Notes: generated by a model not told the origin, from the sequence alone. Positions 1-9,116 are shown, numbered from the stretch's first letter. The stretch is 64,000 bases of DNA from G965267335 sp965267335 (GCA_965267335.1 OZ253953.1:3100001-3164000); one strand, 5' to 3'. A program made the numbers and translations.

Positions 1-235
1 TACGTGATTTTACAGACATTTTGCCTTGGGTGGTCGGATTATCAGCCTTTGGGTTTTCGAATTCAAAAACCCCCAGAAACTTCTTATAATAAGGAACAAA
101 CACTGAGGTAAGATCAAATACATTTTCCCTCACATGGTCTCTTGACTGTGTTTCCCTTCCGGAATCAGTAGAACACGCCAGCAGAAACAAGCATGAAGTG
201 TAAATAAGCAGGTTTTTAAAAAAACAATGCTTCAT
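1..235 (-). CDS. Lipoprotein, N-terminal part (runs off the left edge)
   Basis: Reading the minus strand from the ATG at 235 gives an open frame of 78 codons that reaches base 1 without a stop. The start is a lipoprotein signal peptide: Met-Lys-His, a hydrophobic stretch, then the lipobox Leu-Leu-Ala-Cys near residues 18-21, followed by Ser-Thr-Asp-Ser. The protein should therefore be exported and lipid-anchored. The visible mature part (through ENVFDLTSVFVPYYKKF) matches no family I recognise. No Shine-Dalgarno sequence is evident. Function unknown; the signal peptide and open frame are the only support. Confidence 0.7.
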   Translation of the reverse strand, partial: MKHCFFKNLLIYTSCLFLLACSTDSGRETQSRDHVRENVFDLTSVFVPYYKKFLGVFEFENPKADNPTTQGKMSVKSR

Positions 236-740
236 AGAAGTTGTTTTTAAATGCAACAATGTAAGTCAATACTCAATTCAAAATGAGTGAAACGAGCGTT
301 TTCGTTGATTTCAAACGAAATATTTAACTGAAACTAGATTTGAAATCCGTAGATTCTAAACTTTTGATACTGCATTTGACCAAATATTACATAAGTGCTA
401 GAAGCTGATTTATAATTATATACGCAATAATCACAAGAATGTATACAGGTATGGCAATATACTTATCGATCTGACACAAACTCAGTCTCAAAAATTTTTC
501 AGAGAATCACAATACTTACATGATTTGTTAGAAGGAAGAAAGTACCATGCAACTTCATTTAACTTACCTTATCATAAACGTTTAATACTTCAGAAATAGC
601 CGCCTGTAAGCCTAACAAGAAGGTAAAACAAGAGATGAGTCAACATTCTCGCTAATCAAATGAAGATATCAATGCTTGAGTCGTAAAACGACAATAACAG
701 AACATGAGGTTGAGAAGCTGACTTAGAGGTTATTGAAAAC
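236..740. other. Gene-free stretch, about 500 bp
   Basis: AT-rich sequence between the edge lipoprotein and tRNA-Leu. I see no frame with a start codon longer than about 15 codons, no tRNA fold and no clear repeat. One frame (about 405-600) stays open for some 65 codons but has no ATG and no recognisable motif. It may hold the promoter of the edge lipoprotein gene, but no consensus element stands out. Confidence 0.5.
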
Positions 741-773
741 AAAAAGAGAAACTTCGCTCTCGCTCTGTTTCTC
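741..773 (-). terminator. Rho-independent terminator after tRNA-Leu(CAA)
   Basis: On the minus strand GAGAAAC (773-767) pairs with GTTTCTC (752-746) across a 14-nt loop and is followed by five T residues (745-741). It begins 12 bases past the tRNA 3' end, as expected for a single-gene tRNA unit. Confidence 0.7.
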
Positions 774-785
774 ATTCTGTCTTTG

Positions 786-869
786 TACCTTGGGCCGGAG
801 TCGAACCGGCACGACCTTGCGGTCATTGGTGTTTGAGACCAACGCGTCTACCAATTCCGCCACCAAGGC
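786..869 (-). tRNA. tRNA-Leu(CAA)
   Basis: An 84-nt cloverleaf with a long variable arm, typical of class II tRNA-Leu. The acceptor stem GCCTTGG pairs with CCAAGGT (one G-T pair) and the discriminator is A. The anticodon stem TTGGT/ACCAA encloses loop CTCAAAC, giving anticodon CAA, which reads UUG. The T arm is GCCGG-TTCGACT-CCGGC. The 3' CCA is not encoded. It is flanked by its own promoter and terminator, so it appears to be transcribed alone. Confidence 0.96.
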
Positions 870-886
870 AATTAAAAATCGGTCTG

Positions 887-916
887 CAAAACTATTCAAA
901 GATTTAGTATTTACAA
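887..916 (-). promoter_or_regulatory. Bacteroidota-type promoter of tRNA-Leu(CAA)
   Basis: The minus strand has TTG (916-914), a 19-nt spacer and TAGTTTTG (894-887). This matches the Bacteroidota housekeeping consensus TTG / TAnnTTTG exactly. It ends 17 bases before the tRNA 5' end. Confidence 0.75.
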
Positions 917-965
917 ATTCAGTTATCTGTATTATTTACTATTTTGCACAGAATCCTCGTAACCT

Positions 966-1490
966 ATGCAAAAAATTTCTCTACTCCTCCTGCCTTTTCT
1001 TCTTTTCGGGTCCTGCACAGTATCTCAGCAAGAAGAATCTCCGGAGACAGAAATACCCTTGACGATTGAATATCGTAACATTGTTGTAGCAGATAGCCTC
1101 AATGACGCTGAGAAACGGCTATACCAACGAGTGAAAGAGTACAATGCAATTCTGTCTGGTGCAGACACTATACCCCAAGATGTGTTTACTCATTACATAA
1201 AACAATACCTGGTACCTTATGGACCTACGGATGAACTCGCTGAGTTCTATTACAATGACTGGAACCGGGCACTGACAACAGGCAACCTTTATGACTCCTG
1301 GATATGCTCAATAAAAATTGACAAAGACGGAGAAAGTGCCAAAATATCTACTTCTGACTGGCTTAAAAACTCTGAAGAAGAACTCTTTATCTGGACAAAT
1401 GTTTCTTCTTGGAAATACTATGAAAACGAATGGTACAGAGATACTCTAATCTCTTCTTTGTACAGGAACGGAAAGCTGGTACACGAATAA
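966..1490 (+). CDS. Small exported lipoprotein, unknown function
   Basis: 174 residues. The N-terminus is a lipoprotein signal: Met-Gln-Lys, a Leu/Phe-rich segment and the lipobox Leu-Phe-Gly-Ser-Cys, with the acylated Cys at about residue 17. The mature part is acidic, soluble in character and rich in Tyr and Trp in its second half. I recognise no domain. It stands alone: the upstream tRNA is on the other strand, and the next gene (1500-1796) is convergent and ends nine bases away. No Shine-Dalgarno sequence precedes the ATG. Probably a lineage-specific envelope lipoprotein; the localisation is inferred from the lipobox. Confidence 0.75.
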   Translation: MQKISLLLLPFLLFGSCTVSQQEESPETEIPLTIEYRNIVVADSLNDAEKRLYQRVKEYNAILSGADTIPQDVFTHYIKQYLVPYGPTDELAEFYYNDWNRALTTGNLYDSWICSIKIDKDGESAKISTSDWLKNSEEELFIWTNVSSWKYYENEWYRDTLISSLYRNGKLVHE

Positions 1491-1499
1491 ACACACCTA

Positions 1500-1796
1500 T
1501 TACGCACTCTTATCCACATTATACAAAGAATGCGCCTGGGGCTTTTCTGAAAACATTTCTTTTACCTTGGGCCATATATCATCAAATAATTCCGAGTTTC
1601 GGTAATCATCAAGATGGTCCAAACTCTTCCAGTGACTGTAAGTAAAAAAAACATTATTTTCCTTATCATCCTTCAGCAACTCAACATTGCTACAGCCATC
1701 AACCGATTCTATCTTGCTCTTGATTGTATCAAAGTAGGATAAGAACTCTTCGACACACTCGGGCTTAAAGGTCATTTTAACGATTCTGATAATCAT
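1500..1796 (-). CDS. Antibiotic biosynthesis monooxygenase (ABM) family protein
   Basis: 98 residues, the usual size for a single ABM domain, a dimeric ferredoxin-like fold. Family features are the opening MIIRIVKMTFKPE beta strand, the FLSYFDTIKSKIESVDGC helix-turn and the FFTYSHWKS strand. Relatives act as cofactor-free quinol monooxygenases or in small-molecule detoxification; the substrate here cannot be predicted. The gene lies 34 bases downstream of the SAM hydrolase gene on the same strand, so the two are probably co-transcribed. It converges with the lipoprotein gene at 966-1490. Confidence 0.8.
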   Translation of the reverse strand: MIIRIVKMTFKPECVEEFLSYFDTIKSKIESVDGCSNVELLKDDKENNVFFTYSHWKSLDHLDDYRNSELFDDIWPKVKEMFSEKPQAHSLYNVDKSA

Positions 1797-1830
1797 TTTG
1801 CTTTGCTCTAACCTCGAAATTACGAAAAAA

Positions 1831-2595
1831 TCATGAAAAGGAAACTATCACAGGACTGTCGTACTTAAGCCCTAACAATTGAGAAGCATTACCTCCAACA
1901 ATAGCTATTTCCAGATAACCAAGGCTATTGAATGTCACACTAACATCGCCTTCATCTACATCATGATATATTTCGTTAAGATGCTTCACACCCTCCCGAG
2001 CAAATTTAATCGTGTATTCCCGTTGGGCACAAGTGGCTTCAAAAGTTGATTTATCTATGTTTATTATCAGGTTACCATAATGATCAATATGAATCACATT
2101 ACCCATAATCATCGAATCCGTGATCCTAAGTTCCCGACCTATCATTCTGTTCATTTCAGTCTTTGATTCACCAAGAGACTCTAGCTTACCCCTATTGGCT
2201 AATTCACAAGCGGCTTCAACAAAGACATCCTTCACAGGAAAAAGGGACTTTTTCTGATCTTTTAACTTCACAATTTTTGAAGGCTTCTTCTCACTAATTA
2301 AAGAAAGCAGTCCATTATCGGTACCGACAAAGTAATGTCCCTCAATTTCTACAGCTATATAGTCCTGCCCTGATCGTGGAATAGAATTGACACCAATCAT
2401 GTGCACCGTTCCTTCCGGAAATTCCTTAAAAATGGATTTCAACACATAAGCCCCATGTGCTGTATTGTAGGGTTCAATACTGTGAGTAATGTCAATAATC
2501 TTTTGGGATTGATCGATAGAAAATACTTTTGCCTTAACAGCGGCCACATAATGATCCCGTTCACCGAAATCAGATAAAAATGTAATTAACGCCAT
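1831..2595 (-). CDS. SAM hydroxide adenosyltransferase (DUF62 / chlorinase-fluorinase family)
   Basis: 254 residues, normal for the family. The N-terminal motif ITFLSDFGERDHYVAAVK, the central VGTDNGLLSLI and the C-terminal domain beginning near IDHYGNLIINID are characteristic. Members without the halogenase insertion hydrolyse S-adenosylmethionine to adenosine and methionine, which is the expected activity here. True fluorinases and chlorinases are rare and carry specific loops that I do not see, so halogenation is unlikely. The gene starts at an ATG 126 bases from the divergent phoH-like gene and is followed by the ABM gene. Confidence 0.88.
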   Translation of the reverse strand: MALITFLSDFGERDHYVAAVKAKVFSIDQSQKIIDITHSIEPYNTAHGAYVLKSIFKEFPEGTVHMIGVNSIPRSGQDYIAVEIEGHYFVGTDNGLLSLISEKKPSKIVKLKDQKKSLFPVKDVFVEAACELANRGKLESLGESKTEMNRMIGRELRITDSMIMGNVIHIDHYGNLIINIDKSTFEATCAQREYTIKFAREGVKHLNEIYHDVDEGDVSVTFNSLGYLEIAIVGGNASQLLGLKYDSPVIVSFS

Positions 2596-2721
2596 AGAAG
2601 CAAAGTGAAATTATATAATTTAGTGGTCTGCTAAAAACAGATACAGTGAACCTTTTCATTGGTTCGCTTCGTTTAACTATATAAACGAAATTAGAATTTT
2701 TAAACAATAATAGACACGTCT

Positions 2722-3666
2722 TTGCTCGAAAAAGTAATAACACTCAAAGAGATTCCTCCAGTAGAACTGCTGGGATCCAATAATACAAACATTAAAGAAG
2801 TTGCTGCAGCCTTCCCGAAAAGTAAAATCATTTCTCGAGGCAACGAGATTAAAATCATTGGTGCCGCCCCGGAAATAGTAAAGATCAATGAGATATTAAT
2901 TTCCTTAATCAGTCACTACAACAAATACGGCAAGATTACCCAGGAAAATGTAAAAATGTACATTCAGGAAGAGCCGGAAAAAAATGAGATGGTAGGAACC
3001 AAAGATGATATTATTGTATATGGAACGCGGGGAATTGTTGTAAAACCAAAATCAGCCAACCAAAAAAGGTTAGTGACCGCGGTTGCAAAAAATGACCTGG
3101 TCTTTGCTATCGGCCCAGCAGGGTCTGGAAAAACTTATATTTCCGTGGCTCTCGCTGTCAGAGCATTGAAGAATAAAGAAGTTCGGAAAATCATTATCAC
3201 CAGACCGGCTGTAGAAGCGGGTGAAAACCTGGGATTTTTACCTGGCGACCTGATCGAAAAGGTAGATCCGTATATCAGACCAATTTATGATGCCCTGGGA
3301 GATATGATAAGTCCTGAAAAACTTAATTTCTTTAAAGAAAGTGGGGTTATAGAAGTGGCTCCGCTCGCATACATGAGGGGGCGTACTTTGGATAATGCTT
3401 TTATCATTCTCGATGAAGCGCAAAACACCACTCCTATGCAACTCAAGATGTTCATGACACGTCTGGGACCAAATGGAAAAATGATCATCACAGGAGATAT
3501 TTCGCAAATCGATTTACCTAAGAACCAAAAATCAGGTCTTGTCGATGCAATAAAAGTCCTGAAAGACGTTAAAGAAATCGAAACTGTATATCTTGAAGCA
3601 AAAGATGTTGTAAGACACAGCTTAGTTAAGAAAATCATCAACGCATATGAGTCTGATTCTGAATAG
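2722..3666 (+). CDS. phoH: PhoH family ATPase
   Basis: 314 residues. The PhoH-type P-loop ATPase domain carries Walker A GPAGSGKT at about residue 131, TRPAVEAGENLGFLPG shortly after, and Walker B with the following motif (LDEAQNTTPMQLKMF) near residue 230. An N-terminal KH-like region precedes it. PhoH proteins are cytoplasmic NTPases linked to RNA metabolism; the exact reaction is not settled. The only plausible start is TTG at 2722, since an in-frame stop lies at 2701 with no ATG between. It is the first gene of a four-gene run in which each gene overlaps the next, here by 20 bases. Confidence 0.93.
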   Translation: MLEKVITLKEIPPVELLGSNNTNIKEVAAAFPKSKIISRGNEIKIIGAAPEIVKINEILISLISHYNKYGKITQENVKMYIQEEPEKNEMVGTKDDIIVYGTRGIVVKPKSANQKRLVTAVAKNDLVFAIGPAGSGKTYISVALAVRALKNKEVRKIIITRPAVEAGENLGFLPGDLIEKVDPYIRPIYDALGDMISPEKLNFFKESGVIEVAPLAYMRGRTLDNAFIILDEAQNTTPMQLKMFMTRLGPNGKMIITGDISQIDLPKNQKSGLVDAIKVLKDVKEIETVYLEAKDVVRHSLVKKIINAYESDSE

Positions 3667-5491
3667 AATCTATTTTTTAGCCATTGGAATGCTCTTTTTC
3701 TCCTTTCAGTTACAAGCGCAATCACCCAATGGTATTATCAGGTGCGGACACGACCTAAGAGACTCATTACTACACAGCAAAAATAATCAGCTTGATGAAC
3801 AAAGAGCTCATTTTGAAAAACTGCTTCAACAAACCACTAAGTCAAAACATAATCAGAAGGCTACAGCCCTAAGCAGTACAGAGGTAATAACCATTCCCGT
3901 TGTTGTACACGTAATACACGATAACTCGTTTGGGACTATTGGGGGACCACTCAATTCCAACATAAGTGATGCGCAAATTTATTCCCAAATTGAGGTCCTT
4001 AATGAAGATTTCAGAAGGCTAAATGCCGATACCACCAACACTCCGGCTGCTTTTCAACCGGTTGCTGCAGACTCATACATTGAGTTTTGTATGGCTTCCC
4101 GCGATCCTGATGGAAATACAACCACAGGAATCACACGTACATTTTCAAACCTCGGACCATTCGACATTAATGACGCATCAACACTGGCCAACATCATCAG
4201 TTGGCCAACCGATGAGTACCTAAACATTTGGGTGTGCGAACTTTCCGGGGGACTGTTAGGCTACGCCCAATTTCCAGATGACAGTGACCTGGATGGGCTC
4301 GCTTCATATAATGGCTCAGCAGAAACGGATGGAGTTGTTATGAACCATGAAAACTTTGGAAACCAAATCGGCACCGCTACGCTTCCCGACCCCTATACAT
4401 TCGGCCGTACCTGTACACACGAGGTCGGACATTGGCTTGGCTTACTTCACATTTGGGGAAGCACGGGTTGCTTTGGTACTGACCATGTTGATGATACCCC
4501 GAATGCTGAATCAGAGAATTACAACTGCCCTACCGGACAAACCTCATGCCTCTCTACTGATATGGTTGAAAACTACATGGATTATACTGATGACCTGTGC
4601 ATGAATATCTTCACCGCAGATCAAGCCACACGAATGAGGTCGGTATTTGATGTCAGTCCGAGAAGAAAAGCTATTCTCTCTTCCCCTGGATGCTGTGGCG
4701 CTGGAATAACTTATCTGGTGCCTTATGATGACACTTTTGAAAGCAATGCCTGGATTGAAACCCTTGGCTGGGATACAGTAACCGTTGGAAATACAGACGG
4801 TTGGGAACACAAACCTTATGGCGCATATGGTGAAAGCTCTGGAAGTATTGGCATTGATAACAATTCCGGGAATAATGGCAGTATAGACTATCTCATTAGT
4901 CCTGTGGTCGATTTTAGAAATACTGACTACCCCTACCTGGAATTTGATTTTGCTTATTCTAGTGAAGGTGGCAGCTCTACCGATAGTATCATTATACAAT
5001 ATGAGAACCGCTGTGACGATGATTGGCAGACTCTAGCAACCCTATCAGGAACCGATCTTATAACAAGTACAAAAACAGGTATCCCTTTCATTCCAGATGC
5101 ATCTGATTGGTCCAGATTCTCCATGCCACTCAATGAGCTAGCAGGACTTGCAGTAATTAAGTTTAGAATTATCGTCTACTCACATGGAGTCAATACTTTT
5201 TACCTGGATAATTTCAATGTTTATAAAATCAACAGTAACCTGGAACTTACGCTTTACCCCAACCCAGCAGATCAGGAACTTAGAATGGACATATCTTTTG
5301 AAGGTATAGAAGATGTTGAGGTGGGCATATACACTTTACTCGGACAAAAAATTCTTGTGGAAAACCGTCTTGCTACTAAAAGCAGACTTCTTAAATTTGA
5401 CACTTCGGAACTCAATCAGGGCCTCTACCTGGCCAGAGTTACCGTAGCGGGCAAAGTTAATACTAAGAAGTTTGTAATAGAGCATCCTTGA
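3647..5491 (+). CDS. Secreted M43-family zinc metalloprotease with T9SS type A sorting domain
   Basis: 614 residues. A signal peptide (residues 1-24, ending LQAQ) leads into a pappalysin/cytophagalysin-type domain. The zinc-binding motif HEVGHWLGLLH (HExxHxxGxxH) starts at about His258, with a Met-turn (NYMDYTDD) downstream. Residues of roughly 350-520 form a beta-sandwich, MAM-like region. The last 80 residues are a T9SS type A domain (LTLYPNPA... ending GLYLARVTVAGKVNTKKFVIE). The protein should cross the outer membrane through T9SS and act at the surface or outside the cell. The ATG lies inside the 3' end of the phoH-like gene. The activity is predicted from family; the substrate is unknown. 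Confidence 0.93.
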   Translation: MSLILNRIYFLAIGMLFFSFQLQAQSPNGIIRCGHDLRDSLLHSKNNQLDEQRAHFEKLLQQTTKSKHNQKATALSSTEVITIPVVVHVIHDNSFGTIGGPLNSNISDAQIYSQIEVLNEDFRRLNADTTNTPAAFQPVAADSYIEFCMASRDPDGNTTTGITRTFSNLGPFDINDASTLANIISWPTDEYLNIWVCELSGGLLGYAQFPDDSDLDGLASYNGSAETDGVVMNHENFGNQIGTATLPDPYTFGRTCTHEVGHWLGLLHIWGSTGCFGTDHVDDTPNAESENYNCPTGQTSCLSTDMVENYMDYTDDLCMNIFTADQATRMRSVFDVSPRRKAILSSPGCCGAGITYLVPYDDTFESNAWIETLGWDTVTVGNTDGWEHKPYGAYGESSGSIGIDNNSGNNGSIDYLISPVVDFRNTDYPYLEFDFAYSSEGGSSTDSIIIQYENRCDDDWQTLATLSGTDLITSTKTGIPFIPDASDWSRFSMPLNELAGLAVIKFRIIVYSHGVNTFYLDNFNVYKINSNLELTLYPNPADQELRMDISFEGIEDVEVGIYTLLGQKILVENRLATKSRLLKFDTSELNQGLYLARVTVAGKVNTKKFVIEHP

Positions 5492-7524
5492 AACCAGCAA
5501 AGGCTCCTTTTTTACTTATTACACCGGCATTTATAGTCGGGATACTCCTGTATGTTTATAGCAGGCCGCCCATTACTCTTACTGTAATGTTAACCGCCTC
5601 ACTTTTCTGTGCATCCATTGTGGTATTTAGAAGAAAGCAGTTTTTTACATTTTGGACATTTTTTCTACTTCTGATAGTTGGGTTGGGGATCATATCAACC
5701 CATTTTAAAACACCCGAAGCTTTCTCCAATAATGTTTCAAAACAAACAGAAATAAGTGCCTTTAAGGGTATTATTAACACCATTCCGGTCAGTAAACAGA
5801 AAACTTATTCCACACAGGTAATTGTGTCCGCTGTCAAAACCAAATCGGGATGGAAAAAGGCAAGTGGCAGTATCCTTGCATACATTGACAAAAAAATTCA
5901 ATCCCCGACTATCGGTGATGAGCTGCTGGTTCTGGCAAACCCAAACCCAATCCAACCTCCCGGAAATCCATGCGAATTTGACTTCAAGCAATATTTAAGC
6001 TACAAGGGAATATACAACCAATGCTATATACCTGCTGACAAGGCTATAATTATTTCAAACAACAACAGCATCAGGAGATTAGCACAACAATGTCGACTGC
6101 ATTTTGAAAACGCTATCGAATCTTGTATTAGTAAACACAGGGAATCTTCTATCGCCAAGGCCATGATACTTGGAAGTCGTGATGATCTTTCGGAGGAAAC
6201 CATTCACGCCTTTTCCAATACTGGATCCATGCATGTCCTGGCAGTTTCCGGCCTTCATGTAGGTATTATATTTCTATTCGTACAGTTTCTACTAAAACTT
6301 GCTCCAAACACAAAAAAATGGAAAACAGTTTCACTCATCATAACCTTGCTTACGATCTGGTCATATGCTTTTCTTACCGGACTTTCGGCATCCGTTCTAA
6401 GATCTGCTACTATGTTTTCTGTGATTGGGGTAGGAAACAGCTTAAAACGTCTTGTCAACACATTAAACAACTTAGCGTTCACTGCATTTATTATGCTCCT
6501 AATTGCTCCCTATGCTATTATGGAAGTGGGCTTTCAACTTTCTTTCTCAGCCGTAATGGGCATTGTTTACTTACAACCGAAGTTGAGCAAACTTTATACA
6601 CCAAAGAGCAAAGTCATCAAACCCATATGGGATATCACAACGGTCTCGTTTGCTGCGCAAATTGCCACATTCCCTTTGTCGATTTTGTATTTTCATCAGT
6701 TTCCTTTATTGTTCCCAATTTCCAACCTGCTTGTAATACCCGCAGCATTTCTGGTTGTAATCCTGGGAGTACTATTTTTCATATTTCATCAAGTACCGAT
6801 TATTGGAGAACTAATTGCTCTCTTCGTTGAAAAGATTCTTTGGCTGATGAATGAGTTAATCTTTTTCATAGATTCCACTCCTAACACTTTATTACAAGGA
6901 ATCGATATTAGCATCATTGAGACCTGGTTAATTTATGCATTCATTGCAGCTGTTTGTTTGTATCTGTGGGAAAATCGAAAATGGGGATTACGCATAGCAC
7001 TACTCAGCATAATAAGTCTGTGTACCATTAATCTATCCGAAAGCATCTATCTCCAAAATGAGAATGCATTGATTGTCTATAAAGTAAACAAACACACAGC
7101 CATAGATTTTGTCGATTCCGGGAATCACCTTTTCCTTTCTGATAGTTCATTGCTTAGTGATGAACGAAGTTTACAATTCCATATAAAACACTATTGGTGG
7201 AAACATAACTTAAACGAGACAAATAAGCAGCGCATACCTTCAGGACTCCAAATCATTGATTGGAAAGCTCACCATGTGGCAGTTGCGCAAACCCAAAAAG
7301 AAGTACAAAAAGCACTTATTAATAGTATCATTCCTGATATCATGATTATTAGCCGCAACGCTATCAAAGACCTTTCGGTATTAAAAGACAATCGACAAAC
7401 AGCCTTTGTATTCGATTCAAGCAACTCAATAAAAAACAGCAAAAAGCTAAGAAAGCAAAATGAAACACTCGGACTCAATTGTCATTTTGTTAATTTAGAC
7501 AACGCATACGTACTAAATGAATAA
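5488..7524 (+). CDS. ComEC/Rec2-like membrane protein without a metallo-beta-lactamase domain
   Basis: 678 residues. It has N-terminal membrane segments, a soluble DUF4131/OB-like region (about 100-190) and the Competence domain (about 215-490) with motif SMHVLAVSGLHVG and many transmembrane helices. ComEC forms the inner-membrane channel for single-stranded DNA in natural transformation. Classical ComEC ends with a metallo-beta-lactamase nuclease carrying HxHxDH; here the last 180 residues show no such motif, as if shortened or replaced. The start is a TTG that overlaps the protease stop (TTGA). The name rests on the Competence domain; whether it takes up DNA is not shown. Confidence 0.88.
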   Translation: MKPAKAPFLLITPAFIVGILLYVYSRPPITLTVMLTASLFCASIVVFRRKQFFTFWTFFLLLIVGLGIISTHFKTPEAFSNNVSKQTEISAFKGIINTIPVSKQKTYSTQVIVSAVKTKSGWKKASGSILAYIDKKIQSPTIGDELLVLANPNPIQPPGNPCEFDFKQYLSYKGIYNQCYIPADKAIIISNNNSIRRLAQQCRLHFENAIESCISKHRESSIAKAMILGSRDDLSEETIHAFSNTGSMHVLAVSGLHVGIIFLFVQFLLKLAPNTKKWKTVSLIITLLTIWSYAFLTGLSASVLRSATMFSVIGVGNSLKRLVNTLNNLAFTAFIMLLIAPYAIMEVGFQLSFSAVMGIVYLQPKLSKLYTPKSKVIKPIWDITTVSFAAQIATFPLSILYFHQFPLLFPISNLLVIPAAFLVVILGVLFFIFHQVPIIGELIALFVEKILWLMNELIFFIDSTPNTLLQGIDISIIETWLIYAFIAAVCLYLWENRKWGLRIALLSIISLCTINLSESIYLQNENALIVYKVNKHTAIDFVDSGNHLFLSDSSLLSDERSLQFHIKHYWWKHNLNETNKQRIPSGLQIIDWKAHHVAVAQTQKEVQKALINSIIPDIMIISRNAIKDLSVLKDNRQTAFVFDSSNSIKNSKKLRKQNETLGLNCHFVNLDNAYVLNE

Positions 7525-8299
7525 TATGGAATTCATAAAAGCTTTTGACAAGGATAAAATTACGCATATAACAATCGATCGACCGGAAAAAAGAAACGCT
7601 CTAAATTCACACGTAATTAAAGAGCTGAAGGAAGCATTTACACACGCGGAGCAAAACCCAGAAACCAAAGTAATCACATTAAAAGCCAAGGGTGATGTAT
7701 TTTGTGCCGGAGCTGATTTAGAATACTTAAAGCAACTTCAGAATAACAACTATGAGGAGAATTTGAAGGACTCTACCGAATTGATGGAGCTATTCAAACA
7801 AATTTATCTTTGTCCAAAGCCAACAATTGCCCAGGTGCAGGGGCATGCAATTGCCGGAGGGTGTGGTTTGGTAAGTGTGTGCGATTTTGTTTTTGCGGTT
7901 CCTGATGCGCTTTTTGGATATACAGAGGTCAGGATTGGCTTCGTACCAGCTATCGTGATGCCTTTTCTTATTCGCAAGATTGGTACAGCAGCGGCAAAGG
8001 AACTAATGCTTTCAGGAAATTTAATAGGCGCTGAAGAAGCGATGTTTTTCAAACTAATCTCTCACATTGCAGACGAAGAAGTCCTTCAAGCAGAAGTAAA
8101 AGAGTTTGCCATAACTTTGGTCAATAAGAATAGCAAACAATCAATGGAAACCACCAAAAGACTATTTAACGAGCTGGAAGGAAAGTCCCTTGATGAAAGT
8201 TTGAAGCTTGCTGCTGAGACTAATGCCAAAGCCCGGGAAACCGAAGATTTTAACAAAGGAATCGATAGTTTCTTGAAGAAGGAAAAAGTGAGTTGGTAG
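7517..8299 (+). CDS. Enoyl-CoA hydratase/isomerase (crotonase) family protein
   Basis: 260 residues, a complete crotonase fold. Visible features are ITIDRPEKRNALN, the CoA and oxyanion-hole segments FCAGADLEYL and GHAIAGGCGLVSVCDF, and the catalytic-region TEVRIGFVPAIV. Members hydrate or isomerise acyl-CoA thioesters. Sequence style is like the methylglutaconyl-CoA hydratase or short-chain enoyl-CoA hydratase branch, but the substrate cannot be fixed. The ATG lies 8 bases inside the comEC-like gene, so expression is probably coupled. The gene converges with purine nucleoside phosphorylase 4 bases away. Confidence 0.9.
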   Translation: MNNMEFIKAFDKDKITHITIDRPEKRNALNSHVIKELKEAFTHAEQNPETKVITLKAKGDVFCAGADLEYLKQLQNNNYEENLKDSTELMELFKQIYLCPKPTIAQVQGHAIAGGCGLVSVCDFVFAVPDALFGYTEVRIGFVPAIVMPFLIRKIGTAAAKELMLSGNLIGAEEAMFFKLISHIADEEVLQAEVKEFAITLVNKNSKQSMETTKRLFNELEGKSLDESLKLAAETNAKARETEDFNKGIDSFLKKEKVSW

Positions 8300-8303
8300 C
8301 ACC

Positions 8304-9116
8304 TTAACCTTTCACCATTTCCTTAAACAAGGTAGCCATTTTTGGTTCTGCGGTAGCTGCAGCTGAAATGATCTTTTCAATCGAAACCGGTTCCAAAGCT
8401 CCAGGGTAACAAAGATCAGTTATTACTGAAACTGCAAAAACAGGCAAACTCATATGTCTTGCTACTATGACTTCGGGTACGGTACTCATACCTACGGCAT
8501 CCGCTCCAATAATAGATAGATACTTATATTCTGCGGGGGTCTCAAGGTTTGGTCCGGGCACACCGGCATATACTCCTGTCTTACAATTTAAGTCATTCGT
8601 TTTTGCTATCTCAATTCCTTTCTTAACGAGCTTGGAATTATATGCATCAAACATATCAGGCCAGCGCGGCCCAAGATCATCATGGTTTTCTCCGGTCAAT
8701 GGGTTCTCTGGCATTAGGTTGATATGATCCCTAATTATCATCAAATCACTCAACTCAAACGAAGTATTGATCCCTCCTGCTGCATTTGAAATTAAAAGTG
8801 TTTCAATACCCAGCATTTGCATCACCCTCACTGGAAAGGTCACCTCCTTCATCGAATATCCTTCATAAAAATGAAAGCGCCCTTGCATAATCACTACATC
8901 GACACCTTCCAGTTGCCCAAAAACCAAATTACCCTTGTGCATCTCTACAGTAGAAACAGGAAAATGAGGTATATCTTCGTAAGTCAGGTTGTACTCAACA
9001 TCAACATCGTTGATTAATGCTCCTAGGCCTGTCCCTAGTATAATACCAAATTTGGGTCGGAATTCTTTAGTTTGAGAGTGAATGTAGCTCACACTCTCAT
9101 TAAGCTGGTGTAACAT
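8304..9116 (-). CDS. punA: Purine nucleoside phosphorylase
   Basis: 270 residues, typical of the trimeric PNP class. Signatures are GIILGTGLGAL at the N-terminus, VVIMQGRFHFYEGYS (phosphate site), LLISNAAGGIN, VYAGVPGPNLETPAEYKYL and GADAVGMSTVPEVIVARH (purine site). The enzyme cleaves inosine and guanosine with phosphate to free base and ribose 1-phosphate for purine salvage. It begins 2 bases after the stop of the unknown exported-protein gene upstream, which suggests co-transcription, although no functional link is evident. Confidence 0.95.
   Translation of the reverse strand: MLHQLNESVSYIHSQTKEFRPKFGIILGTGLGALINDVDVEYNLTYEDIPHFPVSTVEMHKGNLVFGQLEGVDVVIMQGRFHFYEGYSMKEVTFPVRVMQMLGIETLLISNAAGGINTSFELSDLMIIRDHINLMPENPLTGENHDDLGPRWPDMFDAYNSKLVKKGIEIAKTNDLNCKTGVYAGVPGPNLETPAEYKYLSIIGADAVGMSTVPEVIVARHMSLPVFAVSVITDLCYPGALEPVSIEKIISAAATAEPKMATLFKEMVKG

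Noticed and set aside
405..600. An open frame of about 65 codons in the gene-free stretch after the edge lipoprotein
   Set aside because: No ATG or good alternative start, no recognisable motif, and length within chance expectation for a single frame.
733..1062. 109-codon frame covering the tRNA-Leu region
   Set aside because: It runs through the antisense of tRNA-Leu(CAA) and its terminator and into the lipoprotein gene in another frame.
1831..2595. Fluorinase or chlorinase function for the DUF62 protein
   Set aside because: The sequence fits the common SAM-hydrolase group; no halogenase-specific insertion was visible.
6318..6830. 170-codon frame inside the comEC-like gene
   Set aside because: Shadow frame of the ComEC membrane domain; no start context or domain of its own.
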